Of a stretch of 39,828 nt of DNA, positions 26,201-32,428 are shown one piece after another. Source of the DNA: BOG-908 sp964242035 (GTDB taxonomy: Bacteria > Pseudomonadota > Alphaproteobacteria > Acetobacterales > Acetobacteraceae); contig CAXTCL010000006.1 in NCBI GenBank assembly GCA_964242035.1, positions 1 to 39,828 on the forward strand, given 5' to 3'. The first letter of the stretch is position 1, and each line of letters starts with the position of its first letter. The notes below the pieces were generated by a model. The model was given only the letters and a program-made list of their open reading frames with translations. It was not told the origin of the DNA and searched no databases. The translations under genes were made by a program, and so were the position numbers.

Positions 26201-26633
26201 GTGCGAGACCCTGCTGCGCCACCTTCAGGGCAGCGCGGCCGCCTATGCCTATCCCGCGATCCAGAAGTTCGGCGATTCGAGCGACGTGGTGGGGCAAGCA
26301 CCTTACTCCGTGCTGCGCCTGCAGCCTGGCAATTACATCGACGCCATGGCGCTGGTGCGCAAATCCGCCTGGGCGCTGGCCGGCGGCTACGACCACGTGC
26401 GCTATGGCTGGGAGGATTTCGATTTGTGGGCGCGCATCGCCGAACGCGGCGGCTTCGGCATCAACGTGCCCGCGATCCTGGCCGAGTACCGCGTCCATGA
26501 TCGCTCGATGCTGCACACCACGACGGAGAAGCGGGCGCACCGGGAGGCGCTGGCGGAGGACATGGAGCGCCGGCACCCTTGGCTGGATCTGGCGCGTGGG
26601 GTGTCTTCTTTGGCTCGGACCTACCTCAAGTAA
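23298..26633 (+). CDS. Fused methyltransferase-like / coiled-coil / double glycosyltransferase
   Basis: This 1111-residue fusion has five parts. An N-terminal class I methyltransferase-like domain (about 1-205) has SIVELGAHNGVSYAAFCE, LLHIDGRHRYEDV and VLFHDTNV. A long alanine- and arginine-rich coiled coil (about 215-390) carries DxAHRALDxAHRALD heptads and ends in SSTSWRITQPLRRLRGG (about 392-408). A proline/glutamate linker of repeated E-P (about 447-463) follows. A GT4-like module (about 468-830) has VVFDVDDLMFRPE and KSELKFFEAALAGVPTVASP. A GT2 module (about 866-1100) has VTIIVPVFNYADYVPEAL, VIEDASPDDSG, LPLDADNRLLP and YGWEDFDLWARIAERGG. AGGAG at 23283-23287 supports ATG 23298. Fused, such modules could build several linkages of one surface glycan. 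Confidence 0.88.
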   Translation: MDGALTDEALAPLFWRPSRLGVDSAWFGHVPFAHWIVGQHRPASIVELGAHNGVSYAAFCEAVLRERLDARALAVDTWQGDEHAGFYGDDVYADLQRFHDQRYAGFSTLLRTNFDDASTRVLDGSVDLLHIDGRHRYEDVSHDFATWLPKMSRRGVVLFHDTNVREHDFGVYRLWAELCRAHPSFEFLHGHGLGVLALGEAGGALGQLCALQDPHEINTVRERFALLGERWIATRDLQHADRRQAAVAAKLAEAQADLESTRGWAENAQGEVNKLFPMYQALIETHRGVRANLARARHDVAARERELGERAVVLQAREAELSGQRAALDDAHRALDEAHRALDATRAALGGARDELEAARTQARAQARAAEITLEGARAHAAALVESRAQMLSSTSWRITQPLRRLRGGTVEVPPAPEIALLAPDEGAVVAPLAVAAALPETQAAPTPEPEPEPEPEPEPEAPAVRHPNVLFISGEGHTPGSTYRVERYVEAARSLGLDAGWCEAGPVGPAELAGARLVVLWRVPYSTHIAGIVQVAHEQGATVVFDVDDLMFRPELATIEVIDGIRSQRFSEVDTQEFFRLIGRTMRACDLVTCPTEELAHQARLTGRPAYVLPNGFDAASHDAARRAHRDWLSYADDIVRIGYAGGSRTHQRDFAAAAPAIARVLRAYPQTRLTLFRDPSSGEGLVLIEEFAEFADLADRIEWRDMVKLMDLPGEIARFAINIAPLQQDNPFCEAKSELKFFEAALAGVPTVASPTGPFRRAIDHGTSGLLAATQDEWFDALVRLVENPDERARLAQAAYHVTLARFGPEARAEAFALMLAQAEGGAAGAAAFERQRYREGLPPTPAPHVPQAETLFERDDLGQALVTIIVPVFNYADYVPEALQSVAEQTLQLLDLVVIEDASPDDSGAMVLDWVRAHAQRFNRVRVLRHRENAGLGFARNSGFAAAETPFVLPLDADNRLLPAACETLLRHLQGSAAAYAYPAIQKFGDSSDVVGQAPYSVLRLQPGNYIDAMALVRKSAWALAGGYDHVRYGWEDFDLWARIAERGGFGINVPAILAEYRVHDRSMLHTTTEKRAHREALAEDMERRHPWLDLARGVSSLARTYLK

Positions 26634-26762
26634 GGAAGCAAGCAGTCCTTTTTTGAGAAAAAGGACCAAAAAACTTTTGCTCCCTGTCGGCGGCTGTTTC
26701 AACGCGCGCCGACAGGGACCAAAAGTTTTTTGCTTCTTTTTTTCAAAAAAGAAGGCCTTGCC
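26634..26762. repeat. Palindromic intergenic repeat R10, mixed arms
   Basis: Complete copy filling the gap between convergent genes (stops 26633 and 26763). Left arm GCAGTCC..GGACC; right arm GCTTC..GAAGGCC; centre CTGTCGGCG / CGCCGACAG with a short loop. Confidence 0.93.
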
Positions 26763-28328
26763 TCAATCTTCCGCGCCGATCGTCGTCAGATGCCGCGACG
26801 GCGTAGCGCCATATTTGAACTCGTAGGACGGCGTCCCAATCTCCGGCACATAATCCGGAAAGACCGCGCCAAGCGCAGCATCGCTGGCATCGAGCTTGGT
26901 CGTCAGCCCGTAGGTGCGCGTAAGCTCCCCGAAGCTTTCGACCACGGCGATGTCGCCGCGGAAATCCTCCGCCGCGCTGCCGCTGCTGCCCGTGCAGTAG
27001 CCGACGAACGCGTTCTTCATGACACGGGCCGGAATGCCGGCGGGCCAATCGGCTGTGCCAGGCACCAGGCTGGGATAGAGGAAGGCCATCGGGAAGTTCG
27101 TGTGGCTGCCGTCATAGGTCTTTGCGAACGTGACGAATGTATTGTTTTCGAGATCCACGCTTTGCGGCCTGCTGTCGATCGCACCTTCGAGCAAGAAGGT
27201 GAATGACATCGCGTTGGCGCCCACGCCGGACTTATTCTTGACGAAGATGTTGTTGCGCACCGTAACCTGGCCGCCATTCGGGATGTCCAGCAGGTAGGTC
27301 TCGGCCTGGCTACGATCTATCCGCGGCAGGCCGCCCTGGAAGTAGTTCGCGGTGAAGATGTTGTTCTGCGCACGCGACTTGAACAGATGGCCATAGAAGG
27401 CGTTGTGCGACCAGGAATGTGACATGTTGACGGTGAAGTTCGGGTCCACTTGGCTGGCGCCGATATAGGCATTGTGCGCGGGGCCGTTCCGCCCGCCATT
27501 GTGGTCCAGCTCGATGGAATTCAGTGTCAGGACACCGCTATATTGGCCGGCGCCGAACAGACCGTTCACGTCGGACCGCTCGAAATTGTAGATCCGCATG
27601 TTGCTGAGTGTCAGGTTGCTGCCGGCAAGCTCGTATACGCCGGCCTTGCCGGCCGTGGCCTTGCTGCCGGCGGCTACATCGATGCTGTCCCACACCACGC
27701 CGTTGCTCTGGTCGAAATACACCGGTGCCTGGCCGAGCGTGTTGTTCGACGCAGCGCCGTCCAGCACGATCACCGGCCGGGCATTGTTCTGCACCACGCC
27801 CTGGATGGTGATGTTGTCCGGCGTATGAAAGATGCCAGCAGTGTAGTCCTCGAAGGAATCAAAGGCCGGACCGATCCACGGCTGGTTGTACTTGCCCGCA
27901 TAGATTGCGGGGTAGACGTAGAACACGTCGCCCGGCGCCCAGAGCCGGTAGGTGTATTCGCGCGTGAACGGCCCGCATCCGGTGGCGGCGGCCTGCTCCG
28001 GGTGCAGATAGTCGGTGCCGTCGCCCGCGAGCCTGCAACTTGGCCTGTTGGTGAAGCTCGCGTAGGTGGCGAGGTGCTTGCCGTTGCGGAACTGCTCGAT
28101 ATGCGGCTGCCCGCTTGTGGCCGAATGTGGCGTGGATCCCGGCACGTTCGCCCAGCTGGACTCTGACGGGTATCCCATTCCGCGCGGACATATCTGCGCC
28201 AGCTCGGCCGCGGCGTCTGGCGTCACGAACTTGCCTTGCAGGAGAGGCGTGGCTGCATTTGCCGCGGTGGCCGAGAAGATGGAAAGAACCAGGCAGGCCG
28301 TAGCCGCGCCACCGCAATGTGCCAACAT
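26763..28328 (-). CDS. Secreted right-handed beta-helix-like protein, paralogue 1
   Basis: This 521-residue protein has a Sec signal (MLAHCGGAATACLVLSIFSA ending ANA) and recurrent asparagine-ladder motifs typical of parallel beta-helices: DNITIQGVVQNNARPVIV, SNLTLSNMRIYNF, LTLNSIELDHNGG, VTVRNNIFVKN and SVDLENNTFVTF. Cysteines at QICPRG, PSCRLAGDG, GCGPFT and GYCTG are kept in the paralogue, suggesting disulfides. I see no clear polysaccharide-lyase catalytic signature, so function is unassigned; pectate-lyase-like or glycan-binding roles are possible. ATG 28328 is preferred over upstream codons because it begins the signal peptide and has GGGAG about 7 nt upstream. It is nearly the same length as, and strongly similar along its whole length to, 28674-30239. 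Confidence 0.82.
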   Translation of the reverse strand: MLAHCGGAATACLVLSIFSATAANAATPLLQGKFVTPDAAAELAQICPRGMGYPSESSWANVPGSTPHSATSGQPHIEQFRNGKHLATYASFTNRPSCRLAGDGTDYLHPEQAAATGCGPFTREYTYRLWAPGDVFYVYPAIYAGKYNQPWIGPAFDSFEDYTAGIFHTPDNITIQGVVQNNARPVIVLDGAASNNTLGQAPVYFDQSNGVVWDSIDVAAGSKATAGKAGVYELAGSNLTLSNMRIYNFERSDVNGLFGAGQYSGVLTLNSIELDHNGGRNGPAHNAYIGASQVDPNFTVNMSHSWSHNAFYGHLFKSRAQNNIFTANYFQGGLPRIDRSQAETYLLDIPNGGQVTVRNNIFVKNKSGVGANAMSFTFLLEGAIDSRPQSVDLENNTFVTFAKTYDGSHTNFPMAFLYPSLVPGTADWPAGIPARVMKNAFVGYCTGSSGSAAEDFRGDIAVVESFGELTRTYGLTTKLDASDAALGAVFPDYVPEIGTPSYEFKYGATPSRHLTTIGAED

Positions 28329-28393
28329 CTCGAAACTCCCAGGTGGCAAAGGACCTGGAAGCAGCCCCGCAACCACAACGTATTCGTAACGGA

Positions 28394-28421
28394 CAATTAA
28401 CGTCGGGCTCGTAAATGTCAA
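28394..28421 (-). promoter_or_regulatory. Candidate promoter of beta-helix paralogue 1
   Basis: A perfect -35 TTGACA (28421-28416), a 16-nt spacer and a weak -10 TAATTG (28399-28394) lie about 65 bp upstream of the ATG. The paralogue has a similarly spaced pair. Confidence 0.35.
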
Positions 28422-28531
28422 TCTGTTATCGTATCGTTATGCGGGCTTTCATGCTGGTTGCAGGAAAGTCGCCCAAGGCGGCCTCTTGCCGGACCGCACG
28501 ACCACTAGCCGGCATGGAGATCGACCGCTCT

Positions 28532-28668
28532 GAAGCAAGCAAGGCTTTCTTTTTTAAAGAAAGAAGCAAAAACTTGTGGCAACGCTGTCGCGATCTCAAC
28601 CACAACCGCGCGACAGCGGGGTCAAACGTTTTTTACTTCTCTTTTCAAAAAAGAAGGCCTCGCTTTCT
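28532..28668. repeat. Palindromic intergenic repeat R11
   Basis: Somewhat degraded copy at the 3' end of beta-helix paralogue 2. The arms are the TTC/GAA type, with a shortened T-tract on the left (TTTTTTAAAGAAAG). The centre is CGCTGTCGCG / CGCGACAGCG with a loop of about 20 nt. Confidence 0.9.
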
Positions 28669-28673
28669 GCGCC

Positions 28674-30239
28674 TCAGTTCTGCGCGCCGATGGTGGCGAC
28701 CATCCGGGCAGGTGTCAGCCCATACAAGAAGGCGTAAGACGGCGTTCCGACCTCCGGCACGTAGTTGCTGTACATCGTGCCGAGGGCTGCGTCACTGGCG
28801 AGTATCTTGGTGGTCAGGGCATAATTGCGCGTGAGTTCGAGGAAACTCTCGACCACGCTGATATCCCCGCGATATCCCTCGACGTCACCTGCGCCGGTGG
28901 TGCAGTAACCGACAAACGCGTTCTTCAGGATCCTGGCCGGGATGTTGGAAGGCCAAGACGTGCTGTTCGGCACGACGCTCGGGTAGAGGAACGCGAAGGG
29001 ATAATTCGTGTGTGTTCCATCATACGTCTTGGCAAAGCTGACGAAAGTGTTGTTCTCGAGGTCCACGCTCTGTGCGCGGCTGTCGGAGACACCTTCCAGC
29101 AGGAAGGTGAACGCCATCGCGTTGGCGCCCGCACCCGATTGATTCTTGACGAAGATGTTGTTCCGTAGCGTGACCTGGCCGCCATTCGGGATGTCCAGCA
29201 GGTAGTCCTCGGCCTGCGCACGGCCCGGCTGCGGCAGGCCGCCCTGGAAGTAGTTCGCGGTCAAGACATTGTTCTGCGCGCGGGACTTGAACAGGTGGCC
29301 GTAAAAGGCGTCGTGCGACCAGGAGTGCGACACGTTGACGGTGAAGTTCGGGTCCACCGCACTGGCGCCTATATAGGCATTGTGCGCCGGGCCATCCGGC
29401 CCGCCATTGTGATCCAGTTCGACGAAGTTCAGCGTCAGGACGCCGCTATATTGGCCGGCGCCGAACAGGCCGTTCACGCCAGCGCGCTCGAAGCCGTTGA
29501 TGCGCATGTTGCTCAGCGTCAGGTTGCTCGCACCGGATTCATACACGCCGGCCTTTCCCGCCGTCACCTTGGCCCCTGCGGTCACGTTGACGCTGTCCCA
29601 CACGAAGCCAGTGCTCTGATCGAAATAGACCGGCGCCTGGTCGAGCGTGTTGTCCGACGCGCCGCCTTCCAGCAACACAACCGGCCGCCGGTTGTTCTGC
29701 ACCACCCCCTGGATGACGATGTTGTCCGGGTTGTGCGAGATGCCGGCCTCGTAATCTGAGAACGAGTCGAATTGCGGCCCGATCCAGGGCTGGTTGTACG
29801 GGCCGGAATAGACCGCCGGATAGACGTAGAACACGTCGCCCGGCGCCCACAGCCGGTAGGTGTGCGCACGCGTGAACGGCCCGCAGCCGCTGGCGGCCGG
29901 AGCGGCTGGATTGAGGTAGTCCGTACCGTCGCCGGCCAGCACGCAGCTCGGCTGGTTGGCGAAAGTCGTGTAGCTCGCGATGAGGCTGCCGTTGCGATAC
30001 TGCGCGATGAGTGGCTGCCCGCTTGTGGCGGATTGTGGCCGCTGGACGGACATGCTTGCCCACTTCGCCTCGGACGGATAGCCCGAGCCCTGCGGACAGA
30101 TCTGGGCCATCTCCGCGGTGGCGTCCGGCGTCACGGCCGTCCCTTCAAGAAGCTGGGTTGAGGCGTAAGCCGCACTCGACGGCAAGCCGAAGACGACGGC
30201 TAGAAACGCCGCCTGTGCCAGTTTGCTTTCGTTTGACAG
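28674..30239 (-). CDS. Secreted right-handed beta-helix-like protein, paralogue 2
   Basis: This protein of about 521 residues aligns without large gaps to 26763-28328 and shares blocks such as NQPWIGP, TYRLWAPGDVFYVYPA, GLFGAGQYSGVLTLN, SRAQNN, ANYFQGGLP and LENNTFV. The signal peptide ends SSAAYA. Start choice is unusual: GGAGG (30251-30247) is followed by 7 nt and CTG at 30239, giving a standard signal peptide. The only other start codon is TTG 30272, which would place the Shine-Dalgarno inside the coding region. If CTG is used this is a rare start. It lies 41 bp downstream of neighbouring AT-rich promoter-like sequence. Molecular role is unknown; an exported carbohydrate-binding or carbohydrate-cleaving protein is an inference from the fold pattern. 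Confidence 0.82.
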   Translation of the reverse strand: MSNESKLAQAAFLAVVFGLPSSAAYASTQLLEGTAVTPDATAEMAQICPQGSGYPSEAKWASMSVQRPQSATSGQPLIAQYRNGSLIASYTTFANQPSCVLAGDGTDYLNPAAPAASGCGPFTRAHTYRLWAPGDVFYVYPAVYSGPYNQPWIGPQFDSFSDYEAGISHNPDNIVIQGVVQNNRRPVVLLEGGASDNTLDQAPVYFDQSTGFVWDSVNVTAGAKVTAGKAGVYESGASNLTLSNMRINGFERAGVNGLFGAGQYSGVLTLNFVELDHNGGPDGPAHNAYIGASAVDPNFTVNVSHSWSHDAFYGHLFKSRAQNNVLTANYFQGGLPQPGRAQAEDYLLDIPNGGQVTLRNNIFVKNQSGAGANAMAFTFLLEGVSDSRAQSVDLENNTFVSFAKTYDGTHTNYPFAFLYPSVVPNSTSWPSNIPARILKNAFVGYCTTGAGDVEGYRGDISVVESFLELTRNYALTTKILASDAALGTMYSNYVPEVGTPSYAFLYGLTPARMVATIGAQN

Positions 30240-30310
30240 GTCAAATCCTCCGGACCGCGTGACAGGAGCCAACCGGCATCACTTATCACGTTTTGTTGAT
30301 CGCGCGATCT

Positions 30311-30338
30311 GGAGAATAACAACAAGTTGATGGTGGTC
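30311..30338 (-). promoter_or_regulatory. Candidate promoter of beta-helix paralogue 2
   Basis: TTGACC (30338-30333), a 16-nt spacer and TATTCT (30316-30311) lie about 70 bp upstream of the putative CTG start. The spacing equals that before paralogue 1. The -35 is embedded in a short dyad, GTTGA-N6-TCAAC. Confidence 0.35.
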
Positions 30339-30374
30339 AACCCTAAGTTGCAGGCTCAATGATTATTTCTGGCG

Positions 30375-30689
30375 TTATACGATGGTATGCGAACAGTCCG
30401 CCAATGGAATTCTAGGCTGGACGGGAAATTGTGCCGGGTCCGGCGCGTCGTTGGCGCTCGCCTGCGTGTGTCGCAGCAGGCTGAGACGCTCGGCGCAACT
30501 CCTCAGCAAGATCAGTGCCGCCTGTCTCCGCTCCCACGCAGTAGGCTGCCCCAGCAGGCATTGGTCCAGGCCCTTGAGCATGCAGGCCGCCACTTCGGCC
30601 TGTCCCTGGCGGCAAGCCTGGTCGAACGCGTCCTCGATCTTGTCGCTCAGCCGGCGCCTTGGACCGCCCTGCGTTTGCATCTGCTCCAT
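30375..30689 (-). CDS. Small helical protein, conserved but uncharacterised
   Basis: This 104-residue protein has the core RRRLSDKIEDAFDQACRQGQ followed by EVAACMLKGLDQCLL and a second helix ending ERLSLLRH. It resembles a small all-helical family I recall from Acetobacteraceae and Rhodospirillales, in which LSDKI-AF-QAC-QG-EVA and LWLLRH are the conserved ends; no function is known to me. ATG 30689 has GGAGAG about 9 nt upstream; the frame is open further, but the extra part lacks support. Downstream on the same strand lies beta-helix paralogue 2 after 135 bp, without an intervening repeat. Upstream it is divergent from the deacetylase gene. Confidence 0.72.
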   Translation of the reverse strand: MEQMQTQGGPRRRLSDKIEDAFDQACRQGQAEVAACMLKGLDQCLLGQPTAWERRQAALILLRSCAERLSLLRHTQASANDAPDPAQFPVQPRIPLADCSHTIV

Positions 30690-30867
30690 ATGTCTGAACT
30701 CTCCAATCGTTGCGGAGCCGGACGCGCCGCCATGGTCTGCGGATACCGCAAGAGGATGAACGTTCTCCAAACGGAATGCCGCGGAGCTCCCCAGGCAGAA
30801 ACACTGCTTGTGTGACAAGACAGCGGGCAACCGGTATGTGCACTGGGGCTAACCATCAGTCAGGCTC

Positions 30868-31881
30868 ATGCAGCAGTACACAGCGGACGGCATGTTCTCG
30901 CGGGTCAGGCCCGTCCGCCCGGACCGCGGCCAGCCGACCTGCGCCCTCGCCGTCGATGCGGAGGAGGATTTCGACTGGGACCACCCTGTCGCCTCGACCG
31001 AGCACTCCACAGGGTGCATGCAGCGGATCGACGAGCTTCAGCGCGCGGTGGGCGTGCACGGCGTGCGGCCCACCTACCTGCTGACCTACCCCGTGTTGCA
31101 GGACGATGCGGCCGTGCGGTTGCTTGCCCAACACATCGCAGGCGGCCAGTGCGAACTGGGCGTCCAGCTGCATCCCTGGGTCACGCCACCCTTCGATGGC
31201 GACGAGGGCCCGGGCGCCTCGTATTCGGGCAACCTCGCCGCCGGCCTGGAAGCGCGCAAGCTGGAATCCCTGATCGCCCTGTTCCAATCCCGCTTCGGCC
31301 ACGCACCGCGCATATACCGGGCCGGCCGTTACGGATTGGGCCCTGGGACCGCAGCGCTGCTGGAACACCACGGCTTCGAAATCGACACGAGCATCGCCCC
31401 ACGCACCAGCTCCGCCGAGGAGGGCGGACCGGACTACACCGCCTACGACTACGAACCGTTCTGGTTCGGCGAGGGCAGGCGGATGCTGGAGATTCCGCTC
31501 TGCCGCAGCGTCGTCGGCTGGGGTGGCGCGCTGGCGCCCGCAGCCTATCGGCGCCTGGGCGCCGCACCGGCCCGGCTGCGCCTGCAGGGACTGGTCACAA
31601 GGACACGCTTCGCCGAACGCATCACCCTCTCACCAGAGGGCAACGATCTTGCCGCCATGCTGCGCCTGCTGCGGCACTTGCGTAGCCGCGGCCAGTCCGT
31701 GTTCGTGCTGAGCTTTCACAGCTCGTCTCTCGCACCTGGCCGAAACCCTTACGTGCGCACGCAAGCCGACCTCGACGAATTCTACCGCCGCCTTGGTGGC
31801 GTGCTGGAGGCGATGTCGTCCCGGTTGGGGTTCCGTTTCGCCAGCCTGGCCGAACTGCCCGGGCTGCTGCGGGAAGCCTGA
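30868..31881 (+). CDS. WalW-type polysaccharide deacetylase-like protein
   Basis: This 337-residue NodB-fold protein probably acts on cell-surface glycan. The N-terminal TCALAVDAEEDFDWDHP supplies the aspartate-rich metal/catalytic motif. TYLLTYPVL and LGVQLHPWVTPPF give the His-containing motif, IYRAGRYGLGPGT is the Arg-bearing motif 3, and VFVLSFHSSSLAPGRNPY contains the late His motif. This pattern fits the WalW subgroup, found in surface-polysaccharide loci, rather than classical chitin deacetylases. There is no signal peptide, so a cytoplasmic glycan intermediate may be the substrate. ATG 30868 has no strong Shine-Dalgarno. Repeat R12 follows 23 bp after the stop. The neighbourhood of glycosyltransferases and an EPS transferase agrees with a polysaccharide role. 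Confidence 0.85.
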   Translation: MQQYTADGMFSRVRPVRPDRGQPTCALAVDAEEDFDWDHPVASTEHSTGCMQRIDELQRAVGVHGVRPTYLLTYPVLQDDAAVRLLAQHIAGGQCELGVQLHPWVTPPFDGDEGPGASYSGNLAAGLEARKLESLIALFQSRFGHAPRIYRAGRYGLGPGTAALLEHHGFEIDTSIAPRTSSAEEGGPDYTAYDYEPFWFGEGRRMLEIPLCRSVVGWGGALAPAAYRRLGAAPARLRLQGLVTRTRFAERITLSPEGNDLAAMLRLLRHLRSRGQSVFVLSFHSSSLAPGRNPYVRTQADLDEFYRRLGGVLEAMSSRLGFRFASLAELPGLLREA

Positions 31882-31904
31882 ACCGGGCGGGATGGGCGGA
31901 CGTT

Positions 31905-32041
31905 GCTTAAGGAAGCAAGGCCTTCGTTTTTTCAAAAAAGAAGCAAAAAACTTTTGGTCCCTGTCGGCGGCTGCTGAAAAATTCGCCGACAGGGAGCAAA
32001 AGTTTTTTGGTCCTTTTTTTCAAAAAAGGACTGCTTGCTTT
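31905..32041. repeat. Palindromic intergenic repeat R12, mixed arms
   Basis: Complete copy after the WalW gene. The left arm is the CTTC/GAAG type; the right arm is GGTCC..GGACTGC, i.e. the opposite order of arm types to R6 and R10. Centre CTGTCGGCG / CGCCGACAG. Confidence 0.93.
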
Positions 32042-32121
32042 CTCTTCCCCATGTCCGCGTAAACGTCCCGGCATACCTGCAAGCTTTCCCTCGCCGCCGG
32101 ACGGAATGCTAGGCTGCCGTC

Positions 32122-32379
32122 ATGGATGCGACAGGTCAGAAGATGGAACGCGGTCTAGCCGAAGCCGAGCAACGCATCGTCGAATTGGAACAACTCGTCT
32201 CGCGCGTCCGGCACGACGTGAACGGCGCGCTCACACCAGCCCTGATGGCTGCCGACAGGCTTCGGTCCAGCACAGACCCGGCCGTGAGCGCCGCGGCGGA
32301 GAAGATAGCCGCGTCCATCCTGCGCGCCACGGCGATATTGAAGGGGACGCGAGGGACCGTGCCGTCGCGGGGCAAGTAA
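32122..32379 (+). CDS. Stand-alone DHp-like small protein (histidine phosphotransfer candidate)
   Basis: This 85-residue protein is made of two predicted helices. The first holds RVRHDVNGALTPALMAADRL, which resembles the H-box helix of histidine kinases and phosphotransferases (His followed by Asp, then a hydrophobic heptad). The second is AAAEKIAASILRATAILK. There is no ATP-binding domain, so it could be a DHp-only phosphotransfer or dimerisation module, or simply an unrelated helical hairpin. The start ATG 32122 has only a weak upstream purine stretch. It lies 50 bp from the convergent zwf stop with no repeat between them, the only such convergent pair in the window. Whether it interacts with the hybrid kinase at 11132 is speculation. 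Confidence 0.65.
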   Translation: MDATGQKMERGLAEAEQRIVELEQLVSRVRHDVNGALTPALMAADRLRSSTDPAVSAAAEKIAASILRATAILKGTRGTVPSRGK

Positions 32380-32428
32380 GCGGGGCGCGTCTCAGGGAAC
32401 GAAGCAACGCTTGCTCACCTGCCTGGCA

